DNA of 64,000 nucleotides. Source: Microbacterium yannicii (GTDB lineage: Bacteria > Actinomycetota > Actinomycetes > Actinomycetales > Microbacteriaceae). The stretch is from NCBI RefSeq assembly GCF_024055635.1, contig NZ_JAMXMB010000006.1:1-64000 (forward strand), given 5' to 3'. The notes beneath the pieces were generated by a model. That model saw nothing but the letters and a program-made list of their open reading frames with translations. It was not told where the DNA came from and searched no databases. The position numbers were made by a program, and so were the translations under genes. Position 1 is the first letter of the stretch. Each line of letters starts with the position of its first letter. Below, piece after piece: positions 57,270 to 64,000 of this stretch.

Positions 57270-58207
57270 GGGCTGCGCGTCGGGATCGTCAGCCCGACGA
57301 TGCGGGTTCCATGCTGATCGTCGTGCTCGTCGTGATGCTGGTGCTCTCAATGGCCGGGCTGGCGCTCGCGGTCATCGTGACCGAGACCACCGGCGCGCTC
57401 GTCGGCAACCGCGACGTCGCCGAAGCTCGTGCCGCAGCCGATGCGGGCATCGCGGCTGCCGTTGCGACGGCGCGCAGTGCCGACGGTCCCTGTGGTATCG
57501 AGACAAGCGCATCGGATCCGCAGTATTCGGCGGAGTCGGAGTGCGGCGACGGAGCCGTGACGTTCACGTCGACCGGGACCGGGTCCGCCGGTGCGGTGAC
57601 GGTGACCGAAGCCGTCTATCTCATCCCCTGGGTCGACTACTCCTTCGACGCGGCGGAGTGGCCGGGGTGGGACGCGCCTGTGCGGGGCGCGTGCGACTTC
57701 CCTGCGCTCCCGCCCGCCGACGCCGTCGCAGAGATCGAAGAGCTCACAGAGCCGACGGTGATCGACCTCCGGAACTGCGGACGCATCGACCTCGACGGTG
57801 TCGAGCTCGAGATTCAGACCGACGTCGCTCTCATCGTCGACGGGCTCAGCGGCAGGAACCTGACGGTGCGCTCAAGCGACGGGGTCGACCACGCCTTCCA
57901 CATCATCGCCCCCGACGATACGGTCGACCAGCAGCCCACATGTCCCGACGAGAGCCGCTCGATCTCCTTGCGGAACGTCTTCCTCGACGAGAAGGTATCC
58001 GGTCAGGTGTACTCTCCGTGCACCATCACGCTCGGCCGGCGCTTCGCCCCGGTCTCGCGCTGGAACGGCCAGGTCTACGGTGGAGAAGTGGATTGGATTG
58101 GGAGCACACCGCCGTCCTTGATCCTGGCGGAACGGTCCGTCGACGTCCCCGGCCTCAGCCTCGCGCCCACCCTGGGGCCGATCGTGTCGCAGCGTGATGT
58201 GCGATGA
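57263..58207 (+). CDS. Pilus-locus membrane protein, PilX-like
   Basis: A 314-residue protein. The N-terminal MLIVVLVVMLVLSMAGLALA is a pilin-like hydrophobic helix, but no Glu at position 5 is seen and the leader ends AGS, so processing is uncertain. The large exported part (about 270 residues) is beta-rich with several Cys residues (GPCGIE, NCGRID, YSPCTI). PilX-type minor pilins share this layout, though this one is long. The start is GTG at 57263. Confidence 0.78.
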   Translation: MLRAARRDRQPDDAGSMLIVVLVVMLVLSMAGLALAVIVTETTGALVGNRDVAEARAAADAGIAAAVATARSADGPCGIETSASDPQYSAESECGDGAVTFTSTGTGSAGAVTVTEAVYLIPWVDYSFDAAEWPGWDAPVRGACDFPALPPADAVAEIEELTEPTVIDLRNCGRIDLDGVELEIQTDVALIVDGLSGRNLTVRSSDGVDHAFHIIAPDDTVDQQPTCPDESRSISLRNVFLDEKVSGQVYSPCTITLGRRFAPVSRWNGQVYGGEVDWIGSTPPSLILAERSVDVPGLSLAPTLGPIVSQRDVR

Positions 58208-59061
58208 CGGCGGGCTCCGTCGTCGTCCCGGTCCTCGTCCTCGCCGGTATTCTCGGCCTTGTCATCGGGTCTTTCCTCAACGTGGTGATCGTCCGTGTGC
58301 CGGCGGGAGTGCCGCTGACCCGGGAGAGCCGCTGCCCGCGGTGCGACGCACGCGTGACGCCGCCGCAGAACGTGCCGGTGGTGTCATGGATCGCCCTGCG
58401 CGGCAGGTGCGCATCGTGTGGAGAACCGATCTCTGTGCGCTACCCGCTCGTCGAGGTCCTCACAGGCGGGGCCTTCATCGGCGTCGCGTGGCTCTTCGGG
58501 GCGTCAGTGTTCCGGACGGACGCGCCCGCCTCCGCCGGCATCGGCGGCGCATGGGTCGGGGCTGCGCTCGTCGTCGTCGCGTTCCTCTATCTCGCCGCGA
58601 TCAGCGTCGCGCTGACTTTCATCGACCTGGACACGCACCGTCTCCCGAACACCATCGTGCTTCCGAGCTATGCCGTCGCCGGCATCCTCTTCACGCTGGC
58701 ATCTGTGTCGGGTCACGATTGGCCGGCGCTGCTCCGCGCCGCTGTCGGCGGCGCGGTGCTCTACGGGTTCTATCTGCTGCTGCGATCGATCCGCCGCGGT
58801 GGCATGGGAGGAGGCGACGTCAAGCTCGCGGGGGTGCTCGGCATCTACTTGGGGTGGCTGGGGTGGGGACCCCTCACGGTGGGCACCTTCGCCGCGTTCC
58901 TCCTGGGGGGTATGTTCGGAATCATCCTGCTGGCGTTCCGGCGTGCGGGCCGCACGAGCGCGATCCCGTTCGGCCCGTGGATGCTCGCCGGGGCGTGGGT
59001 GGGAATCCTCTTCGGGGAGAGGATCGCAACGTGGTATTTGGGGCTCGTCGCGGGGACATGA
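58204..59061 (+). CDS. pilD: Prepilin peptidase PilD
   Basis: A 285-residue aspartic protease of the membrane. The N-terminal GSFLNVVIVRVP is followed by a zinc site (CPRCDARV, CASCGEPI). The two catalytic Asp residues lie in FIDLDTHRLPN and MGGGDVKLAG. It cleaves pilin leaders and, as a complete enzyme, also N-methylates the new end. It overlaps the PilX-like gene by four bases. Confidence 0.93.
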   Translation: MTAGSVVVPVLVLAGILGLVIGSFLNVVIVRVPAGVPLTRESRCPRCDARVTPPQNVPVVSWIALRGRCASCGEPISVRYPLVEVLTGGAFIGVAWLFGASVFRTDAPASAGIGGAWVGAALVVVAFLYLAAISVALTFIDLDTHRLPNTIVLPSYAVAGILFTLASVSGHDWPALLRAAVGGAVLYGFYLLLRSIRRGGMGGGDVKLAGVLGIYLGWLGWGPLTVGTFAAFLLGGMFGIILLAFRRAGRTSAIPFGPWMLAGAWVGILFGERIATWYLGLVAGT

Positions 59062-59114
59062 TGCAGCGACACGCCGAGGTCAGGGACGACACGGCGCAGG
59101 GGAGGTGAGGGACG

Positions 59115-60143
59115 ATGGCCGGCACGCTGGTGGGACTCGAGATCACCGAGCAGAGCGTGCGCGCGGTCGAGGTGACATCGGGCCGCGCCCCGAGGCTGGT
59201 CGCGGCGGGCGAGGTGCCGCTGCCCATCGGCGCCGCGAAGGACTCCGAGGTGCTCGACCCCGATGCGGTATCGGTGGCACTCCGCCAACTGTGGCTGCGC
59301 GCGGGCATCAAAGGGCGCCAGGTCGTGCTCGGCATCGGCAGCCGCCGCGTTCTGGTTCGCGAGTACACCACTCACGCCCTGCGTCCGGATCTGCTGAAGC
59401 AGGCCCTTCCGTTCCAGGTGCAGGACCTGCTCCCCGTGCCGGCGCATCAGGCGGTCCTCGACTTCTATCCGGTGTCCCAGGAAGGCGACCAGGTGAGCGG
59501 CCTGCTCGTCGCTGCGGTGTCGGAGACGGTCGAGGGGCTGATCGCAACGATGACGAAGGCGAGGCTGCGGGTCGATTCGGTCGACCTCGTGCCGTTCGGG
59601 CTCGCTCGCGTCGCCCGAATCCTCGGCGCGCCGGGCAAGACCGTCGCCATGCTTCATGTCGGCGACCACACGACCTACGTCGTCATCGCGGTGGACGGCA
59701 TTCCCCGTTTCGTCCGCATCATCCCCATCGACGTCCTCACATCCGCTGCACGAGCACGCGCCCAGCGCATCGTCGCAACGGATGCGAACGGCCAGATCTT
59801 CGAGACCGTGCCGACGCCGACGCCCACGCCGCGCGGGCGGGCGGCGACCCGCATGGCGAACGGCCAGGATCCGTCGATCGCCGACCTGGTATCGCGGCTG
59901 CGGAGCACCATTGCGTTCTACGGCAATCGCGCCGGCTCGACTGCGGCCACGGAGGTGTTCCTGAGCGGGGCCGGCGCCGCCGCTCCCGGCGTCAAGGACG
60001 CACTGGCGGACGCGCTCGATGCGCAGGTACGGACGATCCGGGTCGACGAGGTACTGAAGACCGACGCGTCGACCGCGGCGGCCGACGAGTTCGGCATGGA
60101 TCTGATCGCCACGATCGGCGTGACGCTCAGGGAGGGCTACTGA
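59115..60143 (+). CDS. pilM: Pilus assembly protein PilM
   Basis: A 342-residue actin-like cytoplasmic protein. MAGTLVGLEITEQSVRAVEV begins the first fold half. LKQALPFQVQDLLPVP is the typical PilM segment, VAMLHVGDHTTYVVIA the phosphate-binding loop, and TEVFLSGAGAAAPGV the second loop. A Pro/Thr insertion (VPTPTPTPRG) near residue 236 is unusual. It docks on the PilN N-terminus. A GGAGGTGAGGG ribosome site precedes it. Confidence 0.9.
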   Translation: MAGTLVGLEITEQSVRAVEVTSGRAPRLVAAGEVPLPIGAAKDSEVLDPDAVSVALRQLWLRAGIKGRQVVLGIGSRRVLVREYTTHALRPDLLKQALPFQVQDLLPVPAHQAVLDFYPVSQEGDQVSGLLVAAVSETVEGLIATMTKARLRVDSVDLVPFGLARVARILGAPGKTVAMLHVGDHTTYVVIAVDGIPRFVRIIPIDVLTSAARARAQRIVATDANGQIFETVPTPTPTPRGRAATRMANGQDPSIADLVSRLRSTIAFYGNRAGSTAATEVFLSGAGAAAPGVKDALADALDAQVRTIRVDEVLKTDASTAAADEFGMDLIATIGVTLREGY

Positions 60144-60790
60144 TGGCACGCGGTGCGCCCACCACGACTCTGTCAGGGATCCCTCGCGTCGATCTCACGC
60201 CACGGGTCGAGATCCAGCGCCGCGATCGCGCCAGGATCCTCCGTGCATGGGGTTGGGCGCTGGTCGCAGCGCTGATCGCCCTGCTGGTGATCCTCGCCGT
60301 CACCCTGTATCTGAACTGGGTCGCCGTCAACGAGCTGGCCGCGGAGCAGGCCCGCACCGACGCCCTCCTCACTGAATCGGCCGAGCTGTCCGAGGTGAGC
60401 GTCGCGCTCGGCACCCAGCGCGACCTCGAGGATTTCCGCGCCGACGCGATGGCGTCCGAGCTCGACTGGTCGTCGCTGTACGCGACGCTGAACGGTGTCC
60501 TGCCTGCGGGGGCAGTGATGACAGCTTTCGACCTCGAGGTGGGTGGCGCCCCCCTCGAAGACGAGGAGCCCACCGAGCAGACGGGGCTGCGGGGACAGCT
60601 CACCGTGACGAGCCCGACGCCCGTCGAGATCGCGGGCCTGATTCGCGCCTACCGGGCGCTGCCCGGGGTCATCGGCGCCGACGGGTGGGAGGTCTCCTCC
60701 TCGGCGGGCGACGGGGTCTACACGAACCAACTCACGATCGAGTTCGATCAGTCGGTCTACACCGGGGCGTATGCCGGAGGGCAGGGATGA
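60143..60790 (+). CDS. pilN: Pilus assembly protein PilN-like
   Basis: A 215-residue protein with a cytoplasmic tail, one membrane helix (WALVAALIALLVILAVTLYL, residues about 36-55) and an extracytoplasmic domain. The N-terminus has IPRVDLTPRVEIQRR, close to the PilM-binding INLLP motif of PilN. It overlaps pilM by one base and pilO by four. It forms the alignment complex with PilO. Confidence 0.85.
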   Translation: MARGAPTTTLSGIPRVDLTPRVEIQRRDRARILRAWGWALVAALIALLVILAVTLYLNWVAVNELAAEQARTDALLTESAELSEVSVALGTQRDLEDFRADAMASELDWSSLYATLNGVLPAGAVMTAFDLEVGGAPLEDEEPTEQTGLRGQLTVTSPTPVEIAGLIRAYRALPGVIGADGWEVSSSAGDGVYTNQLTIEFDQSVYTGAYAGGQG

Positions 60791-61440
60791 TGCAGAAGCA
60801 GTTCATCAACGTCGTCGGAACGGTCGTGGTGGCTGCCGTGCTGGCGGCGGGGATCCTCCTGATCGGAATGCCGGTCTACTTCCAGTCGCTTGCCACGAGC
60901 GCACAGACAAGACTCATCTCCCAGAACAACGATCTGTATCAGAGCCAAGTCGACCTGCTGAACGAGGAGGATGGACGCCTCGACGAGATCAACGCCGATG
61001 TCGCCGTGCTGCGGACCCAGATCCCAGCTACGGCTCAGACGGAAGACCTCTTCGAGATCGTCGCGAGTGCTGCCGCCACAGCCGGTGCGACAGTGCTCGC
61101 CGTGAACGCACTCGAGCCCGTGCCATGGACCACACGCACCGGGCCCGAAGACACCGGCGCCGTCGATCTCGGCGCCGATTCCGAGCCGAGCGGGCCGAGG
61201 AGCGAGGGGTCCGCGGATGCCGCTGCCGATCCAGGCAGGGGGACGGCTGAGGCGCCGGAGCTCCAGGTCGCCGTATCCATCTCTCTCGCGCTCGACGATC
61301 CGGCTCAGGCGGCGGCGTTCCTGGATGCGCTCGGGATGGGCCCGCGTCTGCTGGCCGTGACCGAGACGATGATGGAGTCCGTGCAAGACGGCTATCATCT
61401 CGACGTGCAGGCGCTCGCGTTCGTGCGGACGGAGGAGTGA
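60787..61440 (+). CDS. pilO: Pilus assembly protein PilO-like
   Basis: A 217-residue bitopic protein: membrane helix (VVAAVLAAGILLIGMPVYF, residues about 12-30), a coiled-coil segment (SQVDLLNEEDGRLDEINADV) and a ferredoxin-like end domain. An acidic Pro/Gly insertion lies near residues 120-160. It partners PilN. Confidence 0.85.
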   Translation: MMQKQFINVVGTVVVAAVLAAGILLIGMPVYFQSLATSAQTRLISQNNDLYQSQVDLLNEEDGRLDEINADVAVLRTQIPATAQTEDLFEIVASAAATAGATVLAVNALEPVPWTTRTGPEDTGAVDLGADSEPSGPRSEGSADAAADPGRGTAEAPELQVAVSISLALDDPAQAAAFLDALGMGPRLLAVTETMMESVQDGYHLDVQALAFVRTEE

Positions 61441-61441
61441 C

Positions 61442-62677
61442 GTGCCGATCGTCCAGGAGTATGCCTATCGCGCCGTAGACGCCGCCGGCGGTGGCGTGGT
61501 CAAAGGCACGATCGAGGCTCCCGGCGAGGGAGCAGTCACGAGCAAGCTGCGAGCGCAGGGACTCACGCCTCTCGAAGTGACGCTGGTATCGAAGACCGGC
61601 CTCAACATGGACCTGTCCCTGCCCGGGTTCGAGCGCCGCGTCAAGGTCAAGTCGCTTGCCCTCTTCGCGACACAGATGGCCGGTCTCATCAATGCGGGGC
61701 TTCCGCTCCTGCGCACACTCACCATCCTCAGCGAGCAGACGACGGACAAACGGCTGCAGGGCGCGATCATCAGCGTTCACGCCGAAGTCGAGTCGGGCGT
61801 GGCGTTCTCAGCCGCACTGGCCTCGCACCCCGATGTGTTCCCACCGCTGATGGTGAACGTCATCCGCGTCGGCGAGACCGGCGGATTCCTCGGGGCGGCG
61901 ATGGAATCGGTCGCGCGGACCTACACGAACGAGTCCGAGCTGCGGAACAGGGTCCGCGCGGCGGTGACCTATCCCATCATCGTCCTGGTGATCGCGATCC
62001 TGGGTGTGATCGCCATGGTGACATTCGTGGTGCCGGTGTTCGCGGGGATGTTCGCCGGCCTCGGCTCGCAGCTGCCCTTGCCGACGCAGGTCCTCGTCGG
62101 CGTCTCGTCGAACATGTGGTGGATCCTGCCCCTCCTGCTGGTGTGCGGCGGCGCGGTATGGCTGGTCTGGAGGCGCCAGCGCCGATCCGAGGCGTACCGC
62201 AGAGTGGTCGATCCGATGAAGCTCAAACTGCCCGTCTTCGGTTCGATGATCACGAAGATCGCCGCGGCACGATTCGCGCGCAACCTCGCCATGATGCTGG
62301 ACGCCGGAGTTCCGCTCGTTCAGGGACTGGACGTCATCGGCAAGGCCTCTGACAACTGGGCGATCGAGCAGGCCGTGCGCAGCATTCAGGCGTCGATCCG
62401 CGACGGCAAGTCGTTCTCGGCGCCGCTGGCCAAGGCTGCGGTCTTCCCGCCGATGGTCGCCCAGATGGTGTCGGTGGGAGAGGAGTCGGGCACGCTGTCA
62501 GCGATGCTCGCGAGCGTCGCTGACTTCTACGAGAAGGAGGTCGAGACGGCGACCTCACAGCTGACCTCGGTCATCGAACCCATCCTCATCGTGGGCATCG
62601 GCCTGATCATCGGGGGCATGGTGGTGACGCTGTATCTTCCGATTTTCACCATCTACGGGGAGTTGAGCCGGCAGTGA
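61442..62677 (+). CDS. pilC: Pilus inner-membrane platform protein PilC
   Basis: A 411-residue GspF/PilC protein with two similar halves. Each half has a helical bundle (LALFATQMAGLINAGLPLLR; ARFARNLAMMLDAGVPLVQG) followed by a membrane segment region, with a final hydrophobic helix (IVGIGLIIGGMVVTLYLPIF). It links the extension ATPase to the growing fibre. The start is GTG at 61442, one base after pilO. The convergent pilB gene ends nine bases downstream. Confidence 0.93.
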   Translation: MPIVQEYAYRAVDAAGGGVVKGTIEAPGEGAVTSKLRAQGLTPLEVTLVSKTGLNMDLSLPGFERRVKVKSLALFATQMAGLINAGLPLLRTLTILSEQTTDKRLQGAIISVHAEVESGVAFSAALASHPDVFPPLMVNVIRVGETGGFLGAAMESVARTYTNESELRNRVRAAVTYPIIVLVIAILGVIAMVTFVVPVFAGMFAGLGSQLPLPTQVLVGVSSNMWWILPLLLVCGGAVWLVWRRQRRSEAYRRVVDPMKLKLPVFGSMITKIAAARFARNLAMMLDAGVPLVQGLDVIGKASDNWAIEQAVRSIQASIRDGKSFSAPLAKAAVFPPMVAQMVSVGEESGTLSAMLASVADFYEKEVETATSQLTSVIEPILIVGIGLIIGGMVVTLYLPIFTIYGELSRQ

Positions 62678-62686
62678 CGGAGAGGC

Positions 62687-64000
62687 CTAGACCGCGACGC
62701 GTAGCACCTCTTCGATCGTCGTCAGACCTTGAGCCGCCTTGCTCCAGCCGTCGTCCCTGAGGGCGATCATGCCTTGCTGCAGTGCGAGCTGACGCATCGC
62801 GGTGACAGTCGCGCGGGTCACGACGAGCTGTTCCAGCTCGTCCGTCATGACCATCACCTCATGCAGAGCGATGCGCCCGCGGTAGCCGGTACCAGAACAG
62901 GCGGGGCAGCCGACGGCGCGGTACAGCAGGGGTGGATCGGTGGGAACGTGCGGGAAGCCGAGCGAATCGAGGACGTCCTCCGGCTCGGTATACGCCGCGC
63001 GACACCGCAGGCAGAGGCGGCGCGCGAGCCGCTGTGCGACGACCGCCGTGAGTGCGGTCGCCACCAGGAAGGGTTCGCTGCCGATCTCGGTCAATCGAGT
63101 CAACGCGGACGGCGCATCGTTCGTGTGCAACGTCGAGAGCACGAGGTGGCCCGTCAGCGCCGCCTCGATCGAGATGATCGCCGTCTCCTGATCGCGGATC
63201 TCGCCGACGAGCACGACGTCGGGATCGCTGCGGAGAATCGATCGCAGCGCCACCCCGAATGTCAGGCCGGCACGGTTGTTGACCTGCACTTGACTGACCC
63301 CGGGAATGCGGTACTCGACCGGATCCTCGACCGTGATCACGTTGATGCGCGGGTTGGCGACTGAGAGAAGAGCGGTGTAGAGGGTTGTCGACTTGCCCGC
63401 GCCGGTCGGCCCGGTCGCGAGGACCATTCCATGCGGTCGCGCGATCGCCGCGCGGAAGCGCTGCTCGTTGATCGGGGAGAAGCGCAGGTCGCTCATCGCC
63501 ATCACCTGGCCGGAGGTGTCGAGGATGCGCATGACGATCTTCTCGCCCCACACCGTGGGGAGCGTGGCCACCCGGAGATCGATCTGCCTCCCCTCGTGCA
63601 GGACGGAGAGACGCCCGTCCTGCGGGCGGCGCCGTTCGGCGATGTCGATCGCAGACATGATCTTCAGCCGGGAGATCACACCGTCCTGGATCGCGCGGTC
63701 GGCGCGCTGCATCTCGTGGAGCACGCCGTCGATCCGGAATCGAACCGTGAGCTGATGCTCGCCCGGCTCGATGTGGATGTCGCTGGCCCGGTCGTTGATG
63801 GCTTGGGTGATGAGCAGATTGACGAACCGGACAACGGGGGCGTCGGCATCCTGCTCCTCGAGCACTTCCGTGAAGGTGACGCCGGGAGAGGATGAAGCGG
63901 ACTCGCCGATCTGCTCCGACAGGTCGCTCAACTCTTCGTCGGACCGCAGATAGCGTTCGAAGGCGTTGCGGAGCGCGTCGGCTGCAACGACCACCGCTTC
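62687..64000 (-). CDS. pilB: Pilus extension ATPase PilB (partial, runs off window)
   Basis: At least 435 residues, open to the window edge, so the N-terminal part is missing. The GspE/PilB motifs are complete: Walker A ATGPTGAGKSTTLYTALL, the Asp box TVEDPVEYRIPG, Walker B DPDVVLVGEIRDQETA and the His box LVLSTLHTNDAPSA. The four-Cys zinc site is CLRCRAAY plus CPACSGTGYRGR. It powers pilus assembly through PilC. It is on the strand opposite the other pil genes and convergent with them; other pil genes such as pilT may lie beyond the window. Confidence 0.92.
   Translation of the reverse strand, partial: EAVVVAADALRNAFERYLRSDEELSDLSEQIGESASSSPGVTFTEVLEEQDADAPVVRFVNLLITQAINDRASDIHIEPGEHQLTVRFRIDGVLHEMQRADRAIQDGVISRLKIMSAIDIAERRRPQDGRLSVLHEGRQIDLRVATLPTVWGEKIVMRILDTSGQVMAMSDLRFSPINEQRFRAAIARPHGMVLATGPTGAGKSTTLYTALLSVANPRINVITVEDPVEYRIPGVSQVQVNNRAGLTFGVALRSILRSDPDVVLVGEIRDQETAIISIEAALTGHLVLSTLHTNDAPSALTRLTEIGSEPFLVATALTAVVAQRLARRLCLRCRAAYTEPEDVLDSLGFPHVPTDPPLLYRAVGCPACSGTGYRGRIALHEVMVMTDELEQLVVTRATVTAMRQLALQQGMIALRDDGWSKAAQGLTTIEEVLRVAV

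Overview
The window comes from a high-GC actinobacterium of the Microbacteriaceae, most likely Microbacterium. The 16S rRNA has the Microbacterium type of sequence, codon use is strongly G/C-ending, GTG starts are common, and the gene order from 7.6 to 22.6 kb is the conserved actinobacterial tlyA-recN-pyrG-xerD-parA-scpAB-rluB-cmk-der block.

Layout: (1) 1-5540, the end of an rRNA leader, then 16S, a spacer without tRNA genes, 23S, 5S and a hairpin terminator. Long complementary arms around 16S and 23S look like precursor processing stalks. (2) 5.6-22.6 kb, a plus-strand housekeeping run: an unusual repeat-rich basic/acidic TPR protein, a HAD phosphatase, a 52-residue protein, tlyA, NAD kinase, recN, pyrG, a NUDIX hydrolase, xerD, parA, scpA, scpB, rluB, tyrA, cmk and der. 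Most neighbours overlap by 1-20 bases, so they are translationally coupled. (3) 22.7-38 kb, mixed accessory genes: acetyltransferases, a NUDIX-NYN fusion, a drug exporter with a divergent TetR regulator, an ECF41-type sigma factor divergent from its dehydrogenase/epimerase-like partner, tRNA-Pro(GGG), a thioredoxin-reductase-like flavoprotein divergent from an XRE-cupin regulator, an amine oxidase, a lipoate-ligase-like protein, and a membrane protein/multicopper oxidase pair. (4) 38-45 kb, a regulated catabolic cluster: double-domain Lrp regulator, MHS-type symporter, amidohydrolase, ThDP-dependent decarboxylase-like enzyme and ureohydrolase. The enzyme pair suggests guanidino-compound breakdown, possibly of the 2-ketoarginine/4-guanidinobutyrate type. 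(5) 45-55.5 kb, short single-gene units on both strands. (6) 55.8-64 kb, a type IV pilus assembly locus: pilin, three minor pilin-like genes, prepilin peptidase, PilM, PilN, PilO and PilC on the plus strand, meeting a PilB ATPase on the minus strand that runs off the window.

Regulatory signals are unusually readable. At least eight start codons sit exactly where a TAnnnT -10 box would place the transcription start, which points to leaderless mRNAs. The ECF41-like gene pair carries two facing TGTCACA-N16-CGTC promoters. The TetR/exporter gap has a palindrome inside the exporter promoter spacer, and the symporter promoter has an 11-bp inverted repeat just upstream. A short repeat family (core CTTCGACARGCTCAG) has entered the coding regions of scpA, scpB and rluB and also lies near 54.3 kb.

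All functional names rest on reading motifs and gene order. No database search was possible.
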